Part shown: in pieces, positions 13,085-25,773 of the stretch
Numbering within the stretch: position 1 is the stretch's first letter
Layout of the letters: each line of letters begins with the position of its first letter
Source of the DNA: Emergomyces orientalis
Taxonomy: Eukaryota > Ascomycota > Eurotiomycetes > Onygenales > Ajellomycetaceae
Reading direction: 5' to 3'
Assembly: GCA_002110485.1 (NCBI GenBank)
Contig: MOWL01000001.1
Location: 992,001-1,056,000, forward strand
Length of the DNA stretch: 64,000 nucleotides
Translations under genes and position numbers: made by a program
Notes under the pieces: generated by a model
What the model saw: only the letters and a program-made list of their open reading frames with translations
The model's database searches: none
Told to the model about the DNA's origin: nothing

Positions 13085-13447
13085 ATGAAAGTTATTTTCT
13101 CACCGCGAGCTTCCTCAACGTGTCTGGACCTGGCTAGTCAACAACAGAGAGGTCTAAGATCTGTGAGAACGATATGGGAAAAGGTCGAATGTGACCAACC
13201 AATGTTCAAAGCAAGATGTTTTAAGCTACTAATGTACGACGCAGTCCGGGTTGCAGAGGGTGTCAGTGAAGAATATGAACTGCTTGCCACTCCCCTTTTA
13301 ACCCCAGTGCCTACGCAATATGTCAATGTCACCGCCACGCCCCATGTTGCGAACGGTAAAGCCCAGGCCTGGAAGAGCTTGCCCATTGTTTTCCAGAGCT
13401 GGTTAGATCGCGGAATCATGCTTTTAGATTCTCAGAAAAAACGATAA
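13085..13447 (+). CDS. Doubtful hypothetical ORF, 120 aa
   Basis: A single ATG-started frame of 120 codons lies alone in a long spacer. Codon use looks mildly coding-like, with mixed amino acids and no low-complexity run. I recognise no domain, signal peptide or membrane segment, and no splice sites extend it. A 93-codon frame overlaps it on the minus strand. It may be a small orphan gene, a relic or chance. Confidence 0.2.
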   Translation: MKVIFSPRASSTCLDLASQQQRGLRSVRTIWEKVECDQPMFKARCFKLLMYDAVRVAEGVSEEYELLATPLLTPVPTQYVNVTATPHVANGKAQAWKSLPIVFQSWLDRGIMLLDSQKKR

Positions 13448-14777
13448 AAAAAGCTAGATCTACAACAAGGCTTCTGCGGCAAAAAGTCTAAACTTTTCTT
13501 GGTGGTGTGTAGTGAGATATATATATACCTTGTCAATATCTGTATTTACTATCCCTCTTTGATATGACGTACTTAAATTGCGAACAGCAAGGGAATACGC
13601 AACAGTCTGAGGCCAGTCGAAGCCCAAGGAACCATAGTGGGGATCTATAGTACTGGACCTTGTCGACGACGGCCAAAGCTCACCCTGCTCGCTGCGGAAA
13701 GGGCCGGGTCTATTTGTCGAGGCTGGCGGTGGGAATCCTGGACTCAGGGAGGAGGAAAGGGGCCCCTTGCTCTGTCACTATAGACCCACCCGAGGACCCA
13801 TTGTGCCAGGATGTACGGAGTAGAAGGCGGCTATCTTCCAAATCATTAATGATAAGGAGAATAAAAGGGAAATAGGAGGCGAGGAGATTCAAACCGTCAA
13901 AATGTTTAGAGTAGAGATACTGTTAAATTTCCGTTTTTGTCTATGTCGAGCCCCGCTATGGTGATCTTCGCGCTTTTCGTTCTTGAATACCTTTTTATTT
14001 GCAGTGGTTCAATGCATAATGAACCGTCCAGTAGCTCATTGATCCTTCATTCGTAAATAAAGATAGCCTTTTGAGAGCGCTTGAGGGATGTGCGGCTTCG
14101 CTGCCCCTCACCATGTATGTCTCAAAGCTTAAGCAGACCAATGCAGGGTCCATACCCCCCCGCACACGATGAATCCCCCTCGCTCATAACGATAAACCTG
14201 TATGCAAAGCATATCAATGTAATTCTAGAACATAGCATGTCTTAAGCCTCTGTGTTGACTGACTCTGGGGTGTGCATGGTCACTGTCGCAGGTTGACACT
14301 TCTATGTGCTGATAGGCCGACTGACACTGTGCTTGAGCGGCGATCGGTTTCCCGTCACCAGCGACCTTGGCTTGGCTGACAGTCCAACCTGCGCTAGAAC
14401 CCTAAGACCACCCACGCTGCGCATCTGGGCCTTCATCCCCATCCTGGACCATAACACATCCCCATCCAGCTAACAACACCAGGCACCAGACTCAACCACC
14501 ATCCCAGCTGAGCTGGTTCAACCCCCCTCCATCTCCACTGTCCACGAAACTTTGCCACCGCTTCGGGACCGGCCAAGAGCTTCACCTTGCACTGTCAACC
14601 TTGCTCCTGTGCTCACGCAACGCCAGAGTCACAAGGCCCTCTTTTTGCCTCCCTGAATGTGGTGTGTGGTCTGCTGCTCCCTCACGCGCCCTTTGTTTCT
14701 CCGCCCAGCAGCAGCGGTAGAGATGGATCCGCAGTCGTCACCAGACTGCTCAGCCGCCTGGATTTGAGCTTCAAAAG
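13448..14777. other. Upstream region of RTC1
   Basis: Mixed sequence that becomes strongly C/T-rich from about 14400 to the RTC1 start, as is usual for fungal promoters and 5' leaders. A TACGGAGTA motif sits at 13814-13822. A 149-codon frame at 14587-15036 overlaps RTC1 exon 1 in another frame and is not supported. Confidence 0.5.
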
Positions 14778-17700
14778 ATGTCTGAGTTCCATCAAAGTCA
14801 ATCTCACTGTGGTGCTGCTGCTCCCCCTTCAGCGCTTCATCCTCCGATCCCCCCTCCACCACCCCCCGCGCCCTCACAGCCCTCCCAGCGATATACCAAT
14901 AGAGCTACGAGCGCCTTTGCGCGGTTCGCACATCCTTTCATCTATGGCTCCAGGCCCCCTAGCCCCCAGCCAAGTGTTCCCCAAGAGGCGCCGGTTGTCA
15001 TTCACCCGTTACACCCAATCGCGCGGTAAGCTGTGATACCTTGATGAGCGCGTGCTATTATTCGTCATTTTGCCGTTATCCTACAACTACAGTACATCCT
15101 TATCTCTAACTCTGTCATATTTTTTAAAAATGCGTGTTTGTATATAGGCCGAGTCCCTCACAGACCGTCGCGCTCAATACCAATGTCCATATTGCTGCCC
15201 TTGACATCTCGCCCCAGCGAACACACGCCATTGTCGCGGGACGTGGGATCCTCAAGACTATCCGTGTAGCGCCCGACAGTTGTGCAGAAGAATTTGACCT
15301 GCGTGAGGCTATTTTATCGTATCATTCGAACCGCCATGTTTCAGCTGGTGTTTTATCTGCAAAACACAAGGACCAACTTGCCGCGAAGGATGTCAAGTGG
15401 TCTCATGGGGAATATGACCGCATCATTGCTACGGCTGCTGCGAACGGGCGTATAGTTATCTACGATTTAAACAGGCCAGGACTCGAATTGGGCCGGCTCC
15501 AGGAACATAATCGCCAAGTTCACAAGCTAGCATTCAACCCTCATCGGGGGGCGTGGCTTCTGTCTGGGAGCCAAGATGCGACAATCCGGATGTGGGATTT
15601 GCGAATGGTGTCAGGAGAAAGGGGGGCGATGAGTTTTGGTAGTAAAATTAGGTTCAATGGTCATAGCGAGGCTGTCAGAGATATTAGGTGGTCACCGGTT
15701 GATGGCGTTGAATTTGCGACTGCTACAGATAGTGGTGCTATCCACCGCTGGGATGTTCGAAAGGACAATGCTCCTCTGATGAAAATCAACGCCCATGAGA
15801 AAGCCTGCTTTTCGATCGACTGGCACCCGCACGGGAAACATGTTGTAAGCGGCGGTACCGATAAGCAAGTCAAGGTATGGGACTTTTCGACCACGGATCG
15901 GAGACAGAAGCCATGTTTCCAGTTTCGTGCTCCACAGGATGTTCACAATGTGCGCTGGCGACCCCCTTCGTGGGCTTTGGAGAATGAAGAAGTCGCAAAC
16001 TGGCAGTCCACGCAGATCGCTACTTGTTATGACCATGAAGATCCGCGTATTCATATCTGGGATTTACGCAGGCCTCATATCCCGTTTAAGGAAATCGACC
16101 GCTACAATCGACCACCCACTGATCTGCTGTGGAATTCAAGCGAGCTGTTATGGACAGTGGACGGGGATGGTATTTTCACCCAAACAGACATCAAATTTGC
16201 ACCCCAGGTGATTCAGCGCCGGAAACCTTGTTCTGTAGCATGGAGCCCAAATGGTGACATTATCACTATGAACCACAAACGCCTGCCAAGGCGGGGATTG
16301 GACATGAGTTTAGGCCCAGCGGAATTCTTAGGCCTCAAAGCAGGAAAGCCAAGTAGCGGCGAAAAGGGGACTGCCAGTCTTAGCCTGACAGATGATGGCC
16401 TGGATGAATCTGCCCTTTCCTCGCTAAGGAGGAGAACCAATAAAAGTGCGTATGCTAGAGGCTCCAAGTCTTTAAGCGGCACTCCCCCAATGTCAGAAGA
16501 TGGACCTACTGTTATTTCTCTTGAGAAAGCCATAGCACATAGTGGGGTGTTTGAGCCGAGCCAGATTGGAGCTATTGGCAAAATTTCCGGTGCGACGTTC
16601 GACGCGGAAACGTTCAGATATCTTGCTAAGCACTATTCATCATTAATGGAGAGCTCGGACTGCAAAGGTTCCTCGTCTAATCTGCTGGAGAGCCTGCAGG
16701 CGAGCTTCGATAATAACGCAGAACGTGCAGATGATGCGTCGTTATATCGACTTGCTCAAACGTGGAGGATCATCCAGTACGTTGTTGCTCAAGAGTTGAA
16801 GGTGAGAGCAGAGCGCCGTGCGTCCGGCCTAGAGAAAAAGATAGAGAGTACCAAACCAAAATTATCAGAAGATGAGAATGCTCTTGACCGGTCCCAAACT
16901 TTGGAAGAGCCTATTCCTGATAAGCTTAAAAGTCGCCTGTTCAAAGGTGTGAGAGAAGCGGAGGGGCCCGTTCGGGCGCAGACAGACCATGAAAGCACAT
17001 CGAACATGACGACCCCTCTCGCTAAACCGTTGCCTGATTCTCCTCGCATCGCAAAAAGCAACGGTGATAGTTCTCAGAGCTCAGATTCAGATCACGAGTT
17101 TGATAACATCCAACCCCTACCGCCCTCTGTGTTAAGTTCCAATGGAAGGGGAGCTTTGAAGCAGAAACATTCCTTAGATGGTTTAGACACTGAACCCGAA
17201 CCATTTAACAGTAATGAACAACGTCGACCTACGGTGATTAACGTGCAAGGGTCGCCCCGGAGTTTATCGCCAGACCGCATGTTCAGACGAGAACTGACTC
17301 TTGCAGACCTATTTACCGAAGGCCGGTCCGCACCTCGTGCTATTGCCGGAAAAGCAAACTGGCGTTTGCACGATCTCCACGCTTATGAAAATCGCGACTT
17401 TGAAGAGGAAGACTATGATCAGAAAGTCGAGGAAAAAAGAGCAGCGCTGCGAGATTATAAAACTTTCCCAAAGAGGGTTCTGTCGCTTGACCCTCCTTCA
17501 CATGATCATCCTATTAAGACTCGTCCCCCCGTTCCCTACACACGTCATGATTCGGCGGAAAGCTTTCTAATGTTCTCCGCTTCCACTGATAGTTCCCAAA
17601 GGACCAAATCCACAAGTGAATCACATTCCCCACGTACGAAACCAGAGGAAACTTCTCGGATGGACTCTGGTGACTGGGCAGCTGCAGCTGGGAGTTCGTT

Positions 17701-19132
17701 GGGAAGAATAAATGAACTCGAAATGGGGTCCCCTCCCAAATCAGCCCTTGGCAAAGTTCATAATACGTATTCTTCAGAAGACTCGTCGCTTGTTGGTTCG
17801 CCGTCGGAGCCCAATGCGGTGGATCTCGAACGACCCCCTAGTCCTCTACCGTTCCTTGCAGAAAAATCTGTTGTAAAGGATCGATCACGTCGACAAACAC
17901 GACAGAACCCCTCTTCTCCAAGAAGGCCCACACTCGAGCATCGAGATCATCCCACTCTTTGCCCCCCTAGAAGCTCTGAAGAGGATGGCATCGGGCTCCC
18001 TCTCCCTCCCGCCCAAGCTGATAACCAGCCGTGGAGCGCAAGCAACATTATCAAAGAAGCCCTTAAACATTACTGCTCGAGCTCACCAGTTGACATACAA
18101 TCAGCAGCACATCTGTTGCACAAAATGCATTTGCTCTTTTCTTCATGTGAATTGATTTTACCATATGAGGAGCGTGAGCTGATTTTTAAATCTTACAATG
18201 AACAACTTCTAAGACAGGGGATGTTTGTCGAAGCTGCGGAACTTCGACTGCTGTGTGTACCTATCTATCCCTCCGTTTATGATTACGCCCAGCAAGACAC
18301 GTTTATCAATGTGTATTGCTTTGAATGCAAAAAGCCATACGAGAACCCGACACGAGACAACCAGCGATGCCATCGCTGCGATACCCTACAGCCGCCATGC
18401 ACAATATGCATGAGCCGGGATCCTCCTATGGAATGGACTTTACAATCTTCTGTTCCTGAACTACCCACCTCAGATAAGTCTTCTCAAGATGACAATAGCT
18501 CCACGGGTGGTGACAACATTCACACCGATACCAGCGACGATTATATCGCCTATCGCCCTCACGGAACCGCTCTCTGGGCCTGGTGCCAAGGCTGCGGCCA
18601 CGGAGGCCACGCAGCATGCCACACAGCCTGGCTGAAAGACGTTTCCATCAGTGAGGGCGGCTGCGCAACACCAGGCTGTCTCCACGACTGCGGACCAGGC
18701 CCACGACGCGAACAAAATCGTGCGTCCCATGTCGAGGAAACCAAACGCCTGAGGGATAGCTTATCCGGCCGCAAGACGAGTCTGGGTTTCGCGAAGCGGG
18801 ACTCGTGGACTGCTGGTGAAAGCAAAGCTGTGGAGCGGGTCCGGGGCATGCTGGGTATTGCCGCAGCAACAACGACGTCTTCTGCTACGGGCGTAGCAGC
18901 ACCGGCAGGTCCCTCCGTAGCGACTGCTGGCGGCGGCATGGGCCCGACGGCGCTGATGTCCCCGAAGAAAGTTAGGCTGGTCACTCCGAGTGAGCAAGGG
19001 GGTCAACAACAACAAAATGTTAAGGGGCTGGGGATTGGAAGTGGAGCTGGCACTGGAGCTGGAACCGGAGCTCAGCCGATCTACCACCGGCATTCGATAT
19101 CTGAAACCCCATTGACGACGAAACAACCCTAA
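14778..19132 (+). CDS. RTC1: RTC1/SEA2 (WDR24-like), SEA/GATOR complex subunit
   Basis: Two exons, 14778-15025 and 15148-19132, give 1410 aa; the 122-nt intron has donor GTAAGC and keeps phase 2. A Pro/Ser-rich N-terminal tail is followed by a WD40 propeller at about residues 90-350, with repeats ending in forms such as IRMWDLR and VKVWDF. A long Ser-rich disordered middle follows. Near residues 1138-1262 is a C-terminal zinc-binding region: paired CxxC motifs (CFECKK, CHRC, CTIC), then CQGCGHGGHAACH and GCATPGC. That order is diagnostic of Rtc1/Sea2 and animal WDR24. These proteins work at the vacuole or lysosome surface in the GATOR2-like arm that supports TORC1 signalling to amino acids. 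The last 100 residues are Gly/Thr/Gln-rich. Confidence 0.93.
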
Positions 19133-20072
19133 TATTAATAATTTTTGTCCATTTCACCTAATTTTTTTGGCCTCTTGTCCTGGCGAAATTATCACTTAAG
19201 TCGTTCTGCACATTTTGCGGAATAATTTCCCTTTTTTTCTTCATAATTTTGGGCTGCTTTTAACGTGGCATATCGGATGGACGGTTCAAATGCCATACAT
19301 AGCATCGGCGGTTAGCGGGTTGGAAGGCACAATCTACGATTATAATACGGAATCTTGGACTGGGAACCCTTTTGTTTTCCTCGTTTGTTATTGTTTATTG
19401 ATTCGGTGCGAGGGAAAGGAAGGCATTAACTAATTTTGCGGCTTCCTTTTCCTTTTTCTCTTCTATTTTTTGGAACTCTGTATTTGTTTTCTTCTCAATT
19501 CTGCGCAGCGCACTTCAAGACGGTTTTACGGATTTTGGAAATGTGCTTTAATTTGTTTGTTTTCTGTGCGTCTGCATTGGTATGGTTATTGGGGAGGGAT
19601 AGGTGATCGATTGGTTTTTACCTATGGGTAGATAATGTATTTTATTATAAAGTCATTCTGATACTCGCTTATTAAATATGTTAAATATGTGCGAATGATT
19701 GATGCGCCTGCTTCAACCGACATATTGAAGTGGCTGCATTAGATGCAGTAGGATGTATGCCGGGATTAAATTATGATGGGGAGAAAATATCGGCTACTGC
19801 CCTGTTCCCCAGAAACCACCACAGCTTCGTATGCTATTATATTAGTTACGGGCGTAAAAACGAGGATTTTTGTCGAATTGCAACCAAATACTTGTAAAAG
19901 AACATCAGAGGAGAAGCTGAATACCCAGGTATTGCTACTAATTGCGATAACTAATCTAAACGCCAGTTCCAAAAGTCCTACACCAAGCTAGAGAATTCTG
20001 ACACTCGTTCGTCCCCCCGTTCTTCTTCTTTTCCCTATATTGGGATCACACTTCTCCACCCTGTATCTCATT
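19133..20072. other. Convergent 3' interval between RTC1 and XLF
   Basis: AT-rich sequence between two genes that converge. It should hold both 3' UTRs. No coding frame is supported. Confidence 0.5.
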
Positions 20073-22212
20073 TTAAAACCGCCTCTTTTTCTTCGCTGGT
20101 CCACCGGTACCTGCACCTGCACCTGCACCTTTATTCCTCGCTTCTAACTGCTTTCTCAACTCCTCTCTTTTGCGATTCGCTCGCTCTTCCGGGGTTTCTT
20201 CCTTTACTTCCTGTTTAGCTTCCACCTCTTTCTCTCCCAGCTCCGCTGGTTGTTGTTTTGAATTTTTTGTGGCAGTCGCCGATCCAGGTGGCGCTGATGT
20301 CTCTGACATCTCTCGGCCTGGTGCCTGGTTTTCGTCATTGCTGGCGGACGGGGAGCGTACTTTCTTCGAGGGAGGTGCAGCTGGCTTGCCACGGCCACCG
20401 ATTATTCCCAGTTTGCCACCAAGGTGTTTAGGTTTTGTTGAGGTCTGGCGGGGCACTGGTGATGTTTCCTTGTCATCACCGGCCTCATCCTGATCGTAGT
20501 TTGGCCTTCTTGGTTGGGCAGGTTCAGGCTGGTCTGGAGTGGATGTGTGTTGGGGCTGCTTCTTATTGCCACCGATCTGACCAATTCCCCCAATACGGTG
20601 GGATTTAAGTTGTGGTTTTAACGGCGGGGAAAATATTTGTTCCCTAGGTGCTGGTAGTTTTCGTTTCGTTGGTCGTGAATCCGAGAGGTCGGTGTCGTCT
20701 TCTGATTCTGTAGGCATGTCATCGGTATTGACAGTTTTTTTCATTCGTTTTGGGCCTGTTGTTGCGCTTGGGACATCAGAAACATCAGATGCTGTGGATT
20801 CCATTGGCGTTTCTTGTTTCTCCGGCTTTTTCTTCCCACCGATGGTCCCATGTGGTCCTTTGGCTTTTGGCTTTGGTTTTGGTTTAGTTGCAGGTTCAGA
20901 TTCAGCTTCAGATAGTGTGGATTCTGCTGATTCCATCGGTGATTGTTTCCGCTTTGCGGGCTGTCTACCACCAATCGTCCCGAGACCCTTAGCTTTTGAT
21001 CTGTGATTTGGGTCTGGGCGGATATCGTCCTCTTCTTCAGAAGCAGTGGAGAGAGCGGAGCTTGGTGATTGTACGGCGCCTGTATGTTTATTTCTGCTTT
21101 CATAGCTCGTGGAGGGTGCGGGGCTTCCTTCTGTTAAATCTTGATCTGATGCGGCATATCTCCTCCCTGTGGGGCTAGCAGATTTTCGAAGGTTATTGTG
21201 CTTAGTTTGCTTACGGCCCAGGCTTCTCAACTTTGGTGGAGTCTCCATAGTCTGTGTAGAATCGAGTTTTAATACGAAGCCTTGAGATCAGAATTTCGGA
21301 CGTTTATCTTACCTGAAATTCATCGTTGTCACTTTGCGTGGCTTCGTCTTTCTCCACTGGTGGCGGTGATTTTCTTGTTGTGGGCCTCCCTTGATAGCCG
21401 TCCCTTTTGGCTGTTTGGCGATGCTTGCCCACAGCACCGGCGCCTAGCTTGTTCCACCAATTTTCAGGGGCGAAATCGTGAGCTGGCCGATCAACAAACG
21501 AGGATGACGACGAAAGCTCGTTCGCAATATGAACACCCAGGTTGTAATCAGAATCTTTGGCTTGATATTCATTATTCCACAAGTCTTCGTCGAAAGGGGC
21601 AACTCCTTTAATATGTTTTGACGCTTGAGAATACACGGATTCTTTCCGAGAAAGCCGCACGCTTCCCATGCCAGGAAACATCGTACCCAAGTCGACACCA
21701 GAAGACTCTATTTTGTCAAATAATTTGCTGAGAGCCCAATCCTTTTGCTTGACGTGCCCTATCAGGGACAAGATGCGAGCCTCATGGTTCGCCTCCCCTT
21801 TTAAAATTGGAAGTAGGATATGTTTAGTCAAAACATTTGGCGACTGCTGCGAGAGGGTAAAGGTCCACTCTAGCGGGTCTAACGGGGCGGGCAGCTTTGT
21901 TGAAGTGACGAGTTTAAGCTCCTCGCCTGCTCTGCCACTTGTTAAGAATAACGAACTGTCCTTTGACCCCCCTAAAGCGTCAGAAATTTTTTGCAAGAGA
22001 ACAAAATACTGTTCCTCATCTTCACTCGGGTCAATGCTCGTATTGTATTCGGATGCGTTATGAAGAATTTCTCCGCGGGTTAGGCTCTGGGACCATATAT
22101 AGGCCAGGTCTGTCATGTAAATCTCACAGCCAGAATTGCTGGTAAGGTACTTGTAGAGAAGAGGTGGAGTGGGGTTGCTATTTGGAAGCTGGAGTTTCGA
22201 CCAACTCGACAT
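20073..22212 (-). CDS. XLF/NEJ1-family non-homologous end-joining factor
   Basis: Two exons, 22212-21313 and 21251-20073, with a 61-nt phase-0 intron (GTAAGA...ACAG), give 692 aa. Residues 1-240 match the XLF head and start of the coiled-coil stalk: an early SSWSKLQLP, then YMTDLAYIWSQSL, and WTFTLSQQSP before the helix. In NHEJ, XLF pairs with XRCC4/Lif1 to bridge broken DNA ends for ligase IV. The remaining 450 residues are disordered, basic and acidic by turns, and carry four copies of a G-x-I-G-G-(R/K/N) motif at 389-397, 433-442, 522-531 and 580-589. The last six residues, KKKRRF, resemble the Ku-binding motif at the end of animal XLF. It is much longer than human XLF (299 aa) or yeast Nej1 (342 aa). 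Confidence 0.85.
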
Positions 22213-22543
22213 TGTTCCGTCTGAACAATCCTTTCGACAGCTGGTAGATATACTGATTTAGGTGTTTTTTTTTTTTTTTTTTGTTTTGAATAGATCAAAG
22301 CCAGCATTTTGTTCAAGGTGTTAAAAACAACTGGGAGTCGCAGGCAGCGCCCAAAGGCGAAGGGTGGAATGATCTAGCTTATTTATGGAAGGTTTCCCGG
22401 CCTCGGCTAACATTCCTAACTTGGTTAACTAGGTAACAGCTCCTCTTGCCTCTCAAAACCGCAGCGCTCCAAGGTTGATCACCGTGTGGCGTTTACCTCT
22501 CCACCGCAACAATACAATCGAAGATATACGAACATCCCTAGAA
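22213..22543. promoter_or_regulatory. Divergent promoter interval, XLF and cactin
   Basis: The 331 bp between the ATGs of two diverging genes must hold both promoters and leaders. It includes a T-run at about 22267-22282. No specific factor site was identified. Confidence 0.6.
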
Positions 22544-24466
22544 ATGTCCTTTAAAGTCGCTGACAGAACTGGTTCTAAGAGGAGCAGGTCGCGCTCCCCA
22601 TCGTCCTGGCATCGCCCGGAGAAATTCCCTCGCCAAACAGATGGCAACAGCACAGCGAAGGGCGGTTCTCGAAACCCTCGACACAATGGTGCATCTGGGC
22701 GATACCCGCGGAGCATGAAAGAGCAGACTCAGTTGAATCAGCTTCAAGAAGATGAAAAAATGCGAGAATGGGTTGCCCAAGAGGACGATTTCGTCTTGAA
22801 GCAGGCAAAGAAGAAAGCAGAAATACGGGTGAAGGAAGGACGCGCAAAGCCAATTGACTGGCTCACGATTACTCTCCGAGTTATAGACCCTACGAGAAAT
22901 CCCTTGGATGATGAAATAGCCGATTCCGAACTTGACCTGATCGATCCAGATGGAGTTTTCGAAGGATTATCGCCAGACCAGCTACGCGACCTGGAAACAG
23001 ATATAGATACTTTTTTGACATTGGAGAAGCACCCTAAGAACCGGGATTTTTGGAAGGTTTGTCATCGCATTTGGACAGCGTTGTTAGGACAAGATACTGA
23101 CCCTCGTATAGACAATGAGAATAGTTTGTGGAGACCGCAGACAGAAATCACAGGAATCCGGCCCGGAGGGTCGTGCCATGAATTCTGTTGCTGACGATAT
23201 TAATAGGCTTCTTAGTCCAAAGTCTTATGAAGAGCTAGGAACACTGGAGATCCAAATTCAGCGGAAATTAGACTCCAAAGATCCCATCGACACGGATTAT
23301 TGGGAGCAGCTCTTGAGAAGTTTGACTGTCTGGAAAGCTCGTGCGAAACTGAAAAAAGTTTACCAAGCCGTAATTGACGGCCGAATCAGTGGGCTTCGGA
23401 AACAGCAGCAAGAAGAAGCGGTAGCTGTGCAGAATAAACTCGCACCTCTCGCACCTCTTGTAGTGCCAAGTAATAGCACGCTGCCAACCGATGTCCACAA
23501 GAAAGAAATTATATTGGAGTTTGACCCCGAGCCGCTTTTACACCTCCGACCTCAGGATAAAAGTCTTGAAATTCTGGATGAAGATGCGTTTTTAAGCAAG
23601 GTGGTACGTTTTAATCGCCTAAAATCCATTCCATGGATGATGTCTAACTCTACTATAGGCCCTTGACCGCCAGAAGATCCTGAAAATGGGATTTGTCCCT
23701 CTGCGACACCGCGCTACGGAAAAACAGTCATCCTTGGTTACTGTCCCTACCGTAGACACTTCTGCAGCTCAATTTACGTCCCGCTTCGCGGCGATTCCGA
23801 ATGAAGATTTTTCTCAGGCAACAAAAGCATTGTACGAGCGAGAAGTGGCAAGAGGGGTCAGCGAGAACGAAGAGATCTTCGCCGGCGAAGAGGCCGTGAG
23901 TACAACTGCGAAGCCAACATGGGCCAACAAGTACCGACCTCGCAAGCCGAGATATTTCAATCGCGTCCAAATGGGTTATGAGTGGAATAAATATAATCAA
24001 ACCCACTACGACTACGACAACCCACCTCCAAAGGTTGTTCAAGGGTATAAATTTAATATATTCTACCCCGACCTTATCGATAAAACCAAAGCGCCGACGT
24101 ACAAAATAGAACGGGAAAACGGCAGGAAACGTGGCCAGTCATTTGCTCCTGCCGGAGAAGAGGATACCTGTCTTATTCGTTTCATTGCTGGTCCTCCTTA
24201 CGAAGATTTGGCGTTTCGGATAGTGGACAAGGAATGGGATTACAGCGCAAAGAGGGAGAGGGGCTTTAAAAGCAGTTTTGACAAGGTATGAATCTTTGGG
24301 GGCGGATTTTCCTGCCTATGAATTGTGAAGAAACGAATATTAACGCCTAGTAGGGAATTCTTCAACTCCACTTTCAGTTCAAAAAGGTATGAGAGCTAGA
24401 ATTCCAAACTATGCTAAGAGGTAATGAGGCTGACATTAATTTTTGCAGATATATTACCGCAAATGA
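22544..24466 (+). CDS. Cactin, spliceosome-associated protein
   Basis: Five exons, 22544-23056, 23112-23603, 23659-24285, 24354-24386 and 24449-24466, give 560 aa. The first two introns are 55 nt each, exon 4 has only 33 nt, and the last coding exon has 18 nt. The first junction rebuilds FWKTMRIVCGD, matching animal cactin FWRDMTTICED. The N-terminus is RS-rich. The middle domain contains the conserved DTDYWEQLLRSLTVWKARA stretch. The C-terminal domain, about 425-560, has YKFNIFYPDLIDKTKAP, CLIRFIAGPPYEDLAFRIV and the end IYYRK, the most conserved part of the family. Cactins act in the nucleus; the fission yeast homologue Cay1 is needed for efficient splicing of some introns and for telomere upkeep. 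The ATG at 22544 is used because the longer frame opens at TTG. Confidence 0.94.
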
Positions 24467-25773
24467 TCGTCTCGGTATTGCACGACTGGGGACGCGGAAC
24501 TGTGGGTATGGCGTACTCGTTACACAGATCTCCCGTCCTGTAAGTCTAGATCCTGCATAGGCCATAGTATGCCGTTTGGGGAATGGGTCGAACTACGCGC
24601 GGGTCATTCGCCAGGATTGTGCCGACTTCGAAATGTTGAAGAGTTTCATTGTATCGGGTGAGGCTCTACGTGCCATTGCTCCTATGTCGAAACATATCAG
24701 GTTACTATTCTCGGGTTCAAGGTAGCACGAATTGAAGAACCCACATAGCTCCTATCGGAATTTTATATCCAATCACACGGTGTTGCCTTGTGACGCGTTT
24801 TTACATCCTCGTAAGCGACACCCTTTGAGCGTTATGCCCCACATAACCTCCCAGCTCTTGTGTGGCCGCCAACCAACAGGGGATTTGAGGCATTACATAT
24901 TTGATGATTTTTTCCCCCTCAAAAAGGCGTATTTCCGGGCCATGCCCTGTTCATGAAGGGTTCGTCCAGGGCGTTTATTTTCCTTGGCGATACTTCAGCT
25001 ATATCGAATTTTGAGAATAGTTCGGTGAATCAACCATTCAGTCATAGATTCAATGATTTTGGGCAAAAAAAGAAAACGAAGAAAAATAAAGATATTTGAT
25101 TTGCTTGATTGATTGACATTGACTTTCCTGAATTACCAATCTCAGCAACGTTTAGTTTCGGAGGTTCTCCCAGATCTTTGATGATCGGCCACAGGGTACC
25201 ATTCTATATATTTTAGCAAAAACACCAAATGACAGGGAAGCCCCGGCAGCTACCCGTCCTGCCCCAACCAACGTGACTGGTTACTGGGCTTGCTTGCTTG
25301 CTTGCTTGCTTGACACATTCCAACGCTTTCCCCATTGCGAAAGTTTTACCGTAAAAACTAAAAATCTTGGCAATCCCTGGACAATAATCGGCCTTACAAC
25401 ATATTCTGTTCCACAAATACTTGCTCCTCAGGCAAAGTATAATTGCCATGGTGGAAACGTCTCTTTTATTCATCATAGTTCGCTCTTTGTTTGCCTTAAA
25501 GCCTATTTGTACGGGTTGTCTGCAGGGAGGTTCTCCTATGCGCTGGCACACGCGGGTATAATAAATTCAACTATGTATCGGGCTGCCTCAACTCCATTCC
25601 GGAAAGGCGCTGCTGTTCTCCATATCTTCGTCTCACAGAGCCCGTTTCTAGAAGACCTAACTGTTAATACTCACTTAGTCACACTTTTCCGAAATCTATT
25701 GACCCTGCTGACTTTATCATCTAAGACATGCGAATGAAACTGTCGAGCTAGCTTTACCCAAAAGCGCACCACA
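24467..25773. other. Intergenic, upstream of forkhead gene
   Basis: Cactin 3' end and forkhead promoter. A GCTT tandem repeat lies at 25288-25312. A 154-codon plus-strand frame at 25273-25737 starts inside that repeat and has no recognisable domain; I treat it as chance or leader sequence. Confidence 0.5.
25288..25312. repeat. (GCTT)6 tandem repeat
   Basis: Six consecutive GCTT units, directly readable, about 460 bp upstream of the forkhead ATG. Confidence 0.85.

Noticed and set aside
14587..15036. 149-codon frame overlapping RTC1 exon 1
   Set aside because: Different frame from the conserved exon; the C/T-rich leader explains the lack of stops.
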